Origin: Clostridia bacterium | Lineage (GTDB): Bacteria > Bacillota > Clostridia > Christensenellales > Pumilibacteraceae | DNA: 7,625 bases | Assembly: GCA_900762945.1 (NCBI GenBank) | Contig: CAAFIN010000015.1 | Coordinates: 1 to 7,625, forward strand | Direction: 5' to 3' | Shown: piece after piece, positions 1 to 6,646 of the stretch | Layout of the letters: each line of letters opens with the position of its first letter | Position numbering within the stretch: position 1 is the first letter of the stretch | Notes under the pieces: generated by a model | Databases searched by the model: none | Seen by the model: the letters and a program-made list of their open reading frames with translations, nothing else | Told to the model about the DNA's origin: nothing | Program-made: the position numbers and the translations under genes

Positions 1-1688
1 CTCAGGTTATACCACGCGGGCTTTTCGGCAAGGCGGAACGTAATCGAATCGACTTTCGAGAACGCATAATCGTAGTTAAACGAATTGTAAACCATTACCG
101 CGCCGACCGACTGCGGTTCGGCAAACTTCAGCGTGATAGTCGTCTTTCCTTTCGCAACGAACTCGCGGTCGGCAAAATATTCGTGAGTGACGAAAATATC
201 GTCGTTTATATATTTTAGCGTGTCTTTATTCGCGTTGTTGGCGGTGACGGTAGCCTTGCCCGCCACGTTCTTGTAGCCGCTAGCCACATAAGGCTTGGGC
301 TGAACGCTCTTGGTCGGTCCGTTGCCGTACAAAAGCGTGCCGTAGGTTGGATCCTCTATCGTTTTCACGCGGTCGAACGCGTAGATTCTGCCGTCGGTCG
401 CGCTGGTCGATCCGCTGAACGGATCGGCATGGACGTAGAACGCGCAAAAAAGTTCGCCCTCTACTTCCACGAACGTATGGTGACCGGTGCCGGTCGCGTA
501 GTCGTTGGTGTCGTTTTTGCCCATTACGGTCGCGGGGTACTGCGGGAGTTTGCGGAACGGACCTAAGGGGCTGTCGCCGATAGCCTGTTTCACGTCGTAG
601 TTGGGGTCGGAGAAGCCGCGCGGCGAGTACGTAAGAAAATATCTGCCGTTCGTCTTATACATTTGCGGTCCTTCGTTGATCGTCCACTCGTTATCCCACT
701 CTTTTCCCTTCGACGGATCGCGCTCAACGCCTTCCGCCGTGCCGAAGTAGCCCTTGCACTCATAGCCGCTCTCGTCCCACGTAGGATTATCGGTCGATTT
801 CTTCTCGACGGTTTCGTAACTGCACTGCGCGAGCATAGTGAGCGTGTCGTAGTCGGGCGTAATCATATCCTTCATCTTCACTCCCCACAAGCAGTTATGG
901 TCGTGACCGGTGGAAATATGACGGACGAAGTACAGATAAAGGTCGCCGTTCTCGTCGTAGAAAGGCGAAAAGTCGATGACCGAGAATACTTCGTCGAGGT
1001 CAAAGTGCGCGGTAACGTTGATCTGCGGCGTTCTGCCGGTGATAACTTCGCCGTTGGGATTTGTCTGAGTCGCGTCGCCGTAGTAGCGCTCTGATGTGGC
1101 GAGCCTGAACGGGCCTACCGGCGTATCGGACATAAGCACCGCGCCGTAAAATCTATCGAACATCTGGTCGGTCTGCTCGTTCAGCCACGGCTCGGCATCC
1201 GTTCCCCACGGACCGAACGCGTTGTAGTACATATAGTACTTGCCGTCGATAGGGTTATAGATGACTTCTGGCGCCCATACGTGCTGAATAATCCACTCGT
1301 TTTGTTCGATCACGCACGAAAAGCCGTCCGCAACCGCGCCGCAGAGTTCCCAGTCGTTAAGGTCGCGGCTTCTGAGTACCGTGACCGCGCTGCGGGTGTT
1401 GTCCGGCTCGAGCTGGACGGATACGCCGTCATTGCCCGAAGTGTACATATAGAACCAGCCGCCGTATACGGGGTCGCGGTTCTCCGGCACCCACTCGATG
1501 TCCGCGTCGCCGCCGAACACGTCGAGGTCGTTGCGGTAAAAGTACTTGCTGTCGAAACTTCCGTCGGCTTGGTCGTTCTTGAACGCGCCGAGTTCGAAGC
1601 CGCTTACCTTTGCGCCGCCGCAACCGAAGCAAGCCGCTCCCGCGAAAACGAGCGACAGAAGCGTGGTAATAATCTTTCTCTTTTTCAT
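1..1688 (-). CDS. Glycoside hydrolase family 43-like lipoprotein, C-terminus cut off by window edge
   Basis: The frame is open from ATG at 1688 to the window edge (562 complete codons, no stop). It begins with a lipoprotein-type signal: basic MKKRK, a hydrophobic stretch to about residue 19, then Cys20 or Cys23 as the likely lipidated residue, so the enzyme is probably anchored outside the membrane. GH43 five-bladed-propeller hallmarks follow: YGGWFYMYTSG near 75-85, WAPEV at 138-142 followed by DGKYYMYYN, VIDFSPF with Asp239 (candidate pKa-modulating Asp), INEGPQMYK with Glu339 (candidate general acid), and GTGHH with His403/His404. Asp61 or Asp63 may be the general base. GH43 enzymes typically release arabinofuranose or xylose from plant glycans; the exact substrate cannot be read here. 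From about residue 470 a beta-rich stretch resembles the start of an F5/8 type C (discoidin/CBM32-like) domain. AAAGGAGG lies 7 nt upstream of the ATG. Last gene visible of the operon, 51 nt after the permease. Family call fairly sure; specificity not. Confidence 0.85.
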   Translation of the reverse strand, partial: MKKRKIITTLLSLVFAGAACFGCGGAKVSGFELGAFKNDQADGSFDSKYFYRNDLDVFGGDADIEWVPENRDPVYGGWFYMYTSGNDGVSVQLEPDNTRSAVTVLRSRDLNDWELCGAVADGFSCVIEQNEWIIQHVWAPEVIYNPIDGKYYMYYNAFGPWGTDAEPWLNEQTDQMFDRFYGAVLMSDTPVGPFRLATSERYYGDATQTNPNGEVITGRTPQINVTAHFDLDEVFSVIDFSPFYDENGDLYLYFVRHISTGHDHNCLWGVKMKDMITPDYDTLTMLAQCSYETVEKKSTDNPTWDESGYECKGYFGTAEGVERDPSKGKEWDNEWTINEGPQMYKTNGRYFLTYSPRGFSDPNYDVKQAIGDSPLGPFRKLPQYPATVMGKNDTNDYATGTGHHTFVEVEGELFCAFYVHADPFSGSTSATDGRIYAFDRVKTIEDPTYGTLLYGNGPTKSVQPKPYVASGYKNVAGKATVTANNANKDTLKYINDDIFVTHEYFADREFVAKGKTTITLKFAEPQSVGAVMVYNSFNYDYAFSKVDSITFRLAEKPAWYNL

Positions 1689-1739
1689 TATTTTCCTCCT
1701 TTCGGTTTTTAGGAAATTGTTTTTTTCGATTTGCGATTT

Positions 1740-2633
1740 TCAGCCCTTGAGTCCGGACGAAATCGCGATGCCTTTTAAGATATAGCGCTGAGAAATGAAG
1801 TACAGAATAATGAGCGGGAGCATAGCCACCACGCACCCCGCCATTCTCAGCGGCCAGTTCTGCGTGTACACGTCCGCGAAGTACGCGAGCGCTATCTGGA
1901 GCGTGTACATACTTGCGTCCTGCAAATAGATAAGCGGACCCATATAGTCGTTGTACGCGCCGATAAACGTGAGTATAAACTGCGCGATGAGCGCGGGCGC
2001 GGCGACGCCGATCATTATCTTGACGAAGATGCCTAAACTGCCCAACCCGTCTATTCTCGCCGCTCCCACGAGGTCGTCGGGGATACCCATAAAGTACTGG
2101 CGAAGGAAGAACACCACGCCGATCGCGCCGAACATACGGGGAATCATCAGCGGGAACGGAGTGTTGACCCAGCCGATGTTGTCGAACACGAGGAACGAAG
2201 CGATGGTAGACATACAGTTGGGGATCATCATCGTCGCCATAAGTATCGAGAACATAAAGTTCTTGCCGCGGAATCTGAGTTTCGCGAACGAGAACGCGCT
2301 CATGGCTGACATAAACAATCCCACGATCAGCCCGGGAACGTAGATCCACAGCGTGTTCCACAGCCCGCGAACGACGCTCGTTCCGCCCATTTTACGGAAA
2401 AGAACGGCTTTGTACGCCTCGACCGTCAGTCCCATTTTCGGCCACCAACTGAACGCGGCGTTGTTCGCTTCGATCTCGCTCTCGAGCGAGGTTATTAAAA
2501 GGATATAGAACGGCACCAGCACGAACAGCAGTATTATCACGAGCATGACGTGCGAGCCGACGTAAGGTTTTCTTTTGTGTTTGTTCGGTTTGAAATCGAG
2601 GGATTTGGCGCCGAAATTATCGTGTTTTATCAT
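1740..2633 (-). CDS. Carbohydrate ABC transporter permease, MalG/AraQ-type (CUT1 family)
   Basis: This 297-residue inner-membrane protein is one half of the translocation channel of a sugar importer. Hydrophobic segments lie near residues 29-49, 94-118, 126-150, 158-178, 207-228 and 263-281, matching the six-helix MalG topology and normal length. The cytoplasmic coupling (EAA) loop is at 190-209, with the recognisable core AARIDG at 191-196; however, the usual leading Glu is Gly190 and the usual Pro of the LP end is Gly209. The AYNDYMGPLIYL stretch at 226-237 matches the conserved W/YND..PL motif after the loop. Start at ATG 2633 is supported by AGGGAGG (2644-2650), which overlaps the last base of the preceding permease's stop codon, suggesting translational coupling over a 16-nt gap. 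Partner is the permease at 2650-3612. No ATP-binding subunit is encoded in the window, common for CUT1 systems served by a shared MsmK-type ATPase. Confidence 0.95.
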   Translation of the reverse strand: MIKHDNFGAKSLDFKPNKHKRKPYVGSHVMLVIILLFVLVPFYILLITSLESEIEANNAAFSWWPKMGLTVEAYKAVLFRKMGGTSVVRGLWNTLWIYVPGLIVGLFMSAMSAFSFAKLRFRGKNFMFSILMATMMIPNCMSTIASFLVFDNIGWVNTPFPLMIPRMFGAIGVVFFLRQYFMGIPDDLVGAARIDGLGSLGIFVKIMIGVAAPALIAQFILTFIGAYNDYMGPLIYLQDASMYTLQIALAYFADVYTQNWPLRMAGCVVAMLPLIILYFISQRYILKGIAISSGLKG

Positions 2634-2649
2634 AATTTTCGTGCCTCCC

Positions 2650-3612
2650 TCAGTCGTAACTGACCCATTTTTCGCTGAGTTTGAAGTTTATCCGCGTGAT
2701 GATTATTATCGCCACGGCTACTATCCAACTGAGCGCCGAGCCTAAGCCCAAACCTTCGGTGGCGGTGTTCGTGAACGCCATACGGTAGAGGTAATACGTC
2801 AGCGTGACCGCGCGGTAATCGGGTCCTACGCCGTTGGTCGCGATGACCTGCATTATCGCCATTTCCTGCATGGACGCGATAAGGTTCATCGTGAGTATGT
2901 AGAAAAGCGTGGGCGTGATCTGCGGGAAAGTCACGCGCCAGAACACGATCTTTTCCGTCGCGCCGTCTATTCTCGCGGCTTCTTTCAGCGACGCGTCGAC
3001 GTTGGCGAGCGCTGCTTGCATCAGCACTATGTTCGTGCCGTTCATCCACAGCGACAGAAACAGCACGCTGGGCATAAACCATTCCTTGGTGGTCATAAAT
3101 CCGACTTTCGGCAAGCCCATCGCCGCAAGCGCGGTGTTGATAACGCCGTAGTTCGCCTCGTAAATCCACGTCCACATCAGCGCCACGCCTACCGACGAGC
3201 ATACCGACGGCAGAAACAATATGACGCGCGCGGGCTTCTTGCCCATAAGCGGCTTGGTGAGAAGGTTCGCGATAAACAGCGACGAAACGAGGTTTATCGG
3301 TACGCTCAGACAGTAGTAAAGCGTGTTCACTACCGAGCGGTAGAACATTTGCGAGGTGAAAACCGTCTTGTAGTTGTCGAAACCGACGAACTTCATGCGC
3401 GAGAGGTCGTAGGACTTGAGTTCGGTGAAACTCACGACCAGCGACAGCACCATCGGGAACAGTCCGAACAGCACGTAGCCCACGAACGGCGACACCGCCA
3501 TAAGCAGTCCTTCGCGGTTTTCTTTTCTTATTCGTCTTTTCTTAGCCGCTGTGGAAACGCCCGTTTTTGCCAGTACGGTCGTTTCGAACGCATCCGTAAT
3601 TTCCGTTGTCAT
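2650..3612 (-). CDS. Carbohydrate ABC transporter permease, UgpA/MalF-type (CUT1 family)
   Basis: This 320-residue integral membrane protein is the first permease subunit of the sugar importer. A basic cytoplasmic N-terminus (KKRRIRKENRE near 24-34) precedes a first membrane segment at about 38-61; further segments are near 96-118, 128-150, 181-204, 234-256 and 291-307. The GFDNYKTVF motif at 77-85 is typical of this family. The EAA coupling loop is canonical: EAARIDGATEK from Glu211 with Pro230 at the end of the loop, unlike the diverged loop of the partner permease. ATG at 3612 is preceded by AAAAGGAGG four nt upstream, a strong ribosome-binding site. It sits 43 nt after the binding-protein gene and 16 nt before the second permease, so it is surely co-transcribed with both. 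The order binding protein, UgpA-type, MalG-type is the standard CUT1 arrangement. Confidence 0.96.
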   Translation of the reverse strand: MTTEITDAFETTVLAKTGVSTAAKKRRIRKENREGLLMAVSPFVGYVLFGLFPMVLSLVVSFTELKSYDLSRMKFVGFDNYKTVFTSQMFYRSVVNTLYYCLSVPINLVSSLFIANLLTKPLMGKKPARVILFLPSVCSSVGVALMWTWIYEANYGVINTALAAMGLPKVGFMTTKEWFMPSVLFLSLWMNGTNIVLMQAALANVDASLKEAARIDGATEKIVFWRVTFPQITPTLFYILTMNLIASMQEMAIMQVIATNGVGPDYRAVTLTYYLYRMAFTNTATEGLGLGSALSWIVAVAIIIITRINFKLSEKWVSYD

Positions 3613-3655
3613 TCGTCCTCCTTTTGTGCGCGTTGCGCTTCCGGACTATATAATA

Positions 3656-5473
3656 TCAATACATTTTCAGTCTTTCGTTGGTTTCTTTCACCGCGTCCGC
3701 ACGCCAAGCGTCGTAAGTCATTTTGCCGTTGCGAACATTGGAGTTGAGCGGGATCGCCCACACGTTGATCCACTCGTAGTCGGGCATATACCACCAGTCG
3801 CCCGCGCCCTGCCAGTCAAGCGACTCGGAGAACGTTTTCACGTTCGCGGGAGCGTAACCGGGGAACTTGACGGACGAGATAAGCGAACTCTGGTTGGGGA
3901 AGTGTCCGTTCTCGGCGCGAATAGCCTGACCGTTTTTGCTTGCCATCCACTTCATGAACTTCGCCGCGGCTTCCTTGTTCTGAGCGTTCTCGCGGCTGAC
4001 CATAGCCTTGGAGTTGGACTGACCCGCCTTTTTTCCTATCACTACCGTTTCGTCGTTGTTCGGATCGGTCGGGTCGACGTACTGCTTGTAGACGACGAGC
4101 GGCGCGATATCCCACTTGAAACCGCGTTTCTCGGCTTGTTCGGACACCGTAGCCATATACGACGAGTAGTCGACGAGCATCGCCATTTTGCCCGAGTAGA
4201 AATAGTTCATTCTCGTGCGCGTGCTGAACGTAAGCGGGTTGGGCGAAATCGCGAGTCCGCCCTCGCCCTCTATGTTCGCGTTCTTCTCGGCACCCAACTT
4301 CAGATAGCGCGTAAACGCTTCGCGGGTGGACGGGAGCGCGATAAGGTCGCCGGTAGTCGCCGCTTCGGTTACCGCCGCGCGGATACCGATCTTGTTCCCG
4401 TTATAAGTATAGCTGCCCTCGTCGTCCGCGGTCATGACCTGACCCGCGGGTATATCGTACTTGTCGAGGTGCGACAGCGTTTCGCCCTTATTGTAGGTTT
4501 TGCCGCTGTACGCGCCCGCGAAGCCGTCCTTGTTGACGTAATAGTTGGGACTTGCGTCGAGCAGCGAGAAATTCCAGTCGCCGTTGCCGCTGAGGTCTGT
4601 CAGACAGTCGCCGCCCACGCTCCAGCCGTAGTTGAACCACCATTCGGTAAAGTAGCCGAAGTCGGTGCCGAATTTCGTGCCGGCGTTGGGGTTGTACGAC
4701 GGCGTGAAGATCATGGAAAGATCTTCTACTTCGTCCCAGTTCATCGCGATACGGTTGTTGAAAACGAGTATTTCCGAAGCGGACGGCATAGTAAAGCCGA
4801 GGTCGGCGGTGTACGGGTTTTCGCTTCTGTAGTAACCTTTTTTAGGCACGGTCACGCCGTTAAGTTTGGGAAAATCGGACTTTTTCTTGCCGCGGTTGTC
4901 GGCTATCTCGCCTCTGTTCCACGCGTCCATATTTTCCTCGTCCACGCTGATGACGATAATGCCCGCTTGCTCGAACATCGTTTCGTTATAGTAGATCGCG
5001 CTGGGCTTGGTGTCGAGCGGCAATCCGTACAACGGGTCGTCGACGTTCGAGGTGTTTTTGTCGATATTGTAGCGAAGTCTGTCCACGGTGGTGGCGTAAA
5101 CGTCGCTGATATCGATGTCCGTCACCGCGTCGAGGTACGAGGTCATATCGGCGAGAAAGCCCATATTGATCCACTTTTTGAAGTTATCCTCGATGACCAG
5201 GAATACGTCCGGACCGCTTTTCGAGGTCGATACAGTCTGGATAAGCGACTCGTAGTTTGCCGGCGGCTTGGTGGAAATGTCCACTTTGATGCCGTTTTCT
5301 TTGCCGTAAGTATTGTTGAATTCTTCGGTCATCAGCGTGTAGATCTCGAGTTCCGACTCGTCGCCGTAAACCCAGAACTTGACCGCACCCGATCCCGAAC
5401 CGCCGCCGCAAGCGCACAGCACCGACGTGCCGAGTACCAGCGAAAGCAATACGCATAAAATCTTTTTTCTCAT
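3656..5473 (-). CDS. Extracellular sugar-binding lipoprotein of ABC importer (family 1 solute-binding protein)
   Basis: The 605-residue protein captures the transported sugar outside the cell and delivers it to the two downstream permeases. Its N-terminus is a lipoprotein signal with lipobox LCAC (19-22, lipidated Cys22) and a Gly/Ser linker. VKFWVYGDESELEIYTLMTEEF near 31-52, SGPDVFLVIEDN near 86-97, the LADMTSYLD stretch (107-115), LYGLPLDTKPSAIYYN near 148-163 and KEAAAKFMKWMASKNGQ near 500-515 follow the SBP_bac_1 order. It is some 150 residues longer than the usual 420-450; the extra length appears to lie around 172-225 and 310-380. Clusters of Trp/Tyr/Phe (275-285, 559-572) are the sort of surface that stacks on sugar rings. 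ATG 5473 is chosen because AAAAGGAG (5483-5490) lies 9 nt upstream, overlapping the stop codon of the preceding gene. A disaccharide to oligosaccharide ligand is likely from the CUT1 context, but the specific sugar is unknown. Confidence 0.95.
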   Translation of the reverse strand: MRKKILCVLLSLVLGTSVLCACGGGSGSGAVKFWVYGDESELEIYTLMTEEFNNTYGKENGIKVDISTKPPANYESLIQTVSTSKSGPDVFLVIEDNFKKWINMGFLADMTSYLDAVTDIDISDVYATTVDRLRYNIDKNTSNVDDPLYGLPLDTKPSAIYYNETMFEQAGIIVISVDEENMDAWNRGEIADNRGKKKSDFPKLNGVTVPKKGYYRSENPYTADLGFTMPSASEILVFNNRIAMNWDEVEDLSMIFTPSYNPNAGTKFGTDFGYFTEWWFNYGWSVGGDCLTDLSGNGDWNFSLLDASPNYYVNKDGFAGAYSGKTYNKGETLSHLDKYDIPAGQVMTADDEGSYTYNGNKIGIRAAVTEAATTGDLIALPSTREAFTRYLKLGAEKNANIEGEGGLAISPNPLTFSTRTRMNYFYSGKMAMLVDYSSYMATVSEQAEKRGFKWDIAPLVVYKQYVDPTDPNNDETVVIGKKAGQSNSKAMVSRENAQNKEAAAKFMKWMASKNGQAIRAENGHFPNQSSLISSVKFPGYAPANVKTFSESLDWQGAGDWWYMPDYEWINVWAIPLNSNVRNGKMTYDAWRADAVKETNERLKMY

Positions 5474-5488
5474 GATTTTTCGCTCCTT

Positions 5489-6424
5489 TTAATTTTCTTT
5501 TATCGCCGCGTAGGCTTCGTTTCGTTTTTCCGTAAGTACCGACGCGCCGTACACGAGCCGCATGAACTCCCGCGCCGCGTCGTCTACGTCGACTTCGGTC
5601 AGTATCACGTTTTTGCGGGCGCGCGACTTGTCGTAAAAGCCCTCGTAATCGTCGAGGTTGAGCGTAAGCCCGCAGGTTTCGCCCTCGTCGAGCACCGTCG
5701 CCGTGATCTCGCCGGTGCCGATACGCTCTGGGTACAGACAGCAGTACAGCGCGAGCGGATCGTGAAGCAGTGGCACGTAGTCGTTGCGGGTGCGCCACTG
5801 GCGCATGAGTTCGGCGATAAAGCCCGCCTGCCCGCCGCCCGAGTAACTTAAGATACGCTCGTAGTTGTCCTTCCCTACGCAAGCCGTTTTGGTGATATCC
5901 CACGGAACGTAGAGAACGTTAAGTCCGCTTTCCATGACTATCCGAGCCGCGCCCGGGTCGCAAACGACGTTCCACTCGTTGTGCTGGCGGTAAAAGCAAC
6001 CGCCCATCACAACTATTTTACCCGCGTTTCGCATTTTCTCCGGGTAGCGGGTTATCGCGTTCGCGAGGTTGGTTTCCGCGCCTATCGACAGTATCGTCAG
6101 TTCGCTTCCGTACTTTTCCGCGCTGTCCGCAATGAACTTCGCAGCCGCTTCCGCACCGCCGCCCGCGACCGGCGTTTCGTCCGCGCCGTAATTGAGTTTT
6201 CCTATGTAGTAAGGCGCTTTCACCGGCTCGGACGCGCCCGGAATAACCGGTACGTCGTCAAGCCCGCCGAGCGCGAGCAGTTTTTTCGCTATCGCCGCCC
6301 TCGCGTTTGCTTCTCTGTAAACGGTGGTCACGCCTATAATATCGGCTTTTGCCCCCGTCGCCATCGCGATCGCAAGCGCGTCGTCGATATCGTCGCCTAT
6401 GTCCGTGTCAATAAGTAATCGCAT
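5489..6424 (-). CDS. Nucleoside hydrolase superfamily protein (IunH-like)
   Basis: This 311-residue cytoplasmic protein belongs to the inosine/uridine-preferring nucleoside hydrolase fold, Ca-dependent enzymes that cleave the N-glycosidic bond of ribonucleosides to ribose plus base. The N-terminal Asp cluster DTDIGDDIDDALA (6-18) corresponds to the calcium-binding DxDPGxDDA motif but has Ile for Pro and two extra residues. Others are present: VPVIPGASEP (58-67), TNLANAI (118-124), VVMGGCF (138-144), EWNVVCDPGAA (150-160, with Asn152 and Asp156) and LLHDPLA (219-225, with the conserved His221-Asp222). Length is normal and no signal peptide is seen. The frame extends to an ATG at 6448, but 6424 is preferred: GGGAG lies 8 nt upstream and the Asp cluster then starts at residue 6, as usual for the family. 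First gene of the operon, 15 nt before the binding-protein gene. Given its glycan-uptake neighbours, the true substrate may be another furanoside; nucleoside hydrolysis is the default reading. Confidence 0.93.
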   Translation of the reverse strand: MRLLIDTDIGDDIDDALAIAMATGAKADIIGVTTVYREANARAAIAKKLLALGGLDDVPVIPGASEPVKAPYYIGKLNYGADETPVAGGGAEAAAKFIADSAEKYGSELTILSIGAETNLANAITRYPEKMRNAGKIVVMGGCFYRQHNEWNVVCDPGAARIVMESGLNVLYVPWDITKTACVGKDNYERILSYSGGGQAGFIAELMRQWRTRNDYVPLLHDPLALYCCLYPERIGTGEITATVLDEGETCGLTLNLDDYEGFYDKSRARKNVILTEVDVDDAAREFMRLVYGASVLTEKRNEAYAAIKEN

Positions 6425-6432
6425 AAAAGTAT

Positions 6433-6437
6433 CTCCC
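6433..6437 (-). promoter_or_regulatory. Ribosome-binding site deciding the nucleoside hydrolase start
   Basis: On the minus strand GGGAG sits 8 nt before the ATG at 6424. The alternative in-frame ATG at 6448 has no purine-rich site at a usable distance, so the shorter 311-residue protein is chosen. The upstream CCCG at minus-strand positions near 6448-6451 could pair with the CGGG that overlaps this site, but only four pairs form. Confidence 0.7.
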
Positions 6438-6497
6438 GAAAGTTGCAAGCGGGCTTAGCCTCTCGTTTTCCCGATCCGACTATTCCCTTTGTATCAT

Positions 6498-6513
6498 GCG
6501 ATAAGTTTATCAC
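6498..6513. promoter_or_regulatory. Near-perfect palindrome over the candidate -10 (possible operator)
   Basis: Read on the plus strand, GCGATAA-GT-TTATCAC forms two 7-base arms around a 2-base centre with one mismatch. It covers the TAAACT -10 candidate of the operon promoter (6504-6509), the position expected of a repressor operator. No LacI/CcpA catabolite-site consensus was recognised in it. It may be chance in an AT-rich stretch. Confidence 0.4.
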
Positions 6514-6532
6514 GCGGCGGAAAAATTGTAAA
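6504..6532 (-). promoter_or_regulatory. Candidate sigma-A promoter for the nucleoside hydrolase/ABC/GH43 operon
   Basis: On the minus strand TTTACA (6532-6527, five of six to TTGACA) is followed by a 17-base spacer and TAAACT (6509-6504, four of six to TATAAT). Transcription would start near 6497, giving a leader of about 70 nt. The weak -10 fits an activator-dependent promoter. A competing element is TATAAT at 6559-6554, a perfect -10 just after the terminator, but its best -35 at 17 bp is TTTATC (three of six). Which is used cannot be decided from sequence. Confidence 0.5.
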
Positions 6533-6543
6533 TAGCAAAATCG

Positions 6544-6574
6544 AAAGTCGACCATTATACGAAAAAAATCGACC
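6544..6574 (-). promoter_or_regulatory. Direct repeat GGTCGAyTTT at 21-bp spacing, candidate AraC-family operator
   Basis: On the minus strand GGTCGATTTT begins at 6574 and GGTCGACTTT begins at 6553. They match at nine of ten bases and are exactly 21 bp apart, two helical turns. AraC-family regulators usually bind such direct half-sites, placed just upstream of the -35, and here they lie upstream of TTTACA (6532-6527), next to an AraC-family gene. The distal half-site also forms part of the terminator stem. The assignment is inferred. Confidence 0.4.
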
Positions 6575-6592
6575 TCGATAAAGCCGATTTTT
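6562..6592 (-). terminator. Intrinsic terminator of the AraC-type regulator gene
   Basis: On the minus strand AAAAATCGGC (6592-6583) pairs with GTCGATTTTT (6573-6564) through ten pairs including one G-U, closing a short loop, and ends in a run of seven T (6568-6562). It lies 40 nt after the regulator stop and separates that transcript from the operon. The opposite strand also ends in a T run, so it could work in both directions, though no plus-strand gene is seen here. The stem is AT-rich at its base. Confidence 0.7.
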
Positions 6593-6599
6593 GAAAATT

Positions 6600-6646
6600 C
6601 CGTTTTTTAGTCGGAGCGAGTTTCGCTCGTTTCAGCCGTTTTTGTA
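6600..6646. repeat. Imperfect direct repeat, copy A (3' side of the regulator gene)
   Basis: The plus-strand stretch starts with CCG, a T run and AGTC, contains TTTCGCT, and carries TTTCAGCCGTTTT at 6630-6642. The same blocks occur in the same order and orientation at 7448-7490, with small gaps and substitutions. This copy spans the last codons and the stop of the regulator gene and contains a 5-bp hairpin (GAGCG 6614-6618 with CGCTC 6624-6628). That hairpin has no following T run on the minus strand, so it is not called a terminator. Confidence 0.4.

Noticed and set aside
1429..2361. A 310-codon minus-strand frame overlapping the permease and GH43 genes
   Set aside because: It is Arg/His-rich without any domain and covers parts of two well-supported genes in another frame, so it is a shadow.
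3613..3655. GCGC-AAC-GCGC inverted repeat between binding-protein and permease genes as an attenuating terminator
   Set aside because: The stem is four pairs with a 3-base loop and lacks a following T run.
3551..5458. A 635-codon open frame on the plus strand, antisense to the binding-protein gene
   Set aside because: It has no ribosome-binding site, its translation is low-complexity Arg/Val/His-rich, and it mirrors the codon bias of the real gene (few TTA, CTA and TCA codons leave the antisense frame without stops).
6425..6448. N-terminal extension of the nucleoside hydrolase to ATG 6448
   Set aside because: The eight extra residues (MQLSGDTF) lie on top of the GGGAG ribosome-binding site, and family members begin right before the Asp cluster.
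6433..6451. Hairpin that could hide the ribosome-binding site of the first operon gene (possible riboswitch)
   Set aside because: Only four pairs (CCCG with CGGG) over an 11-base loop, and the ~70-nt leader shows no recognisable aptamer.
6614..6628. GAGCG/CGCTC hairpin right after the regulator stop as the terminator
   Set aside because: On the minus strand it is followed by CGACTAAAAAA rather than T residues; the hairpin at 6562-6592 is the better terminator.
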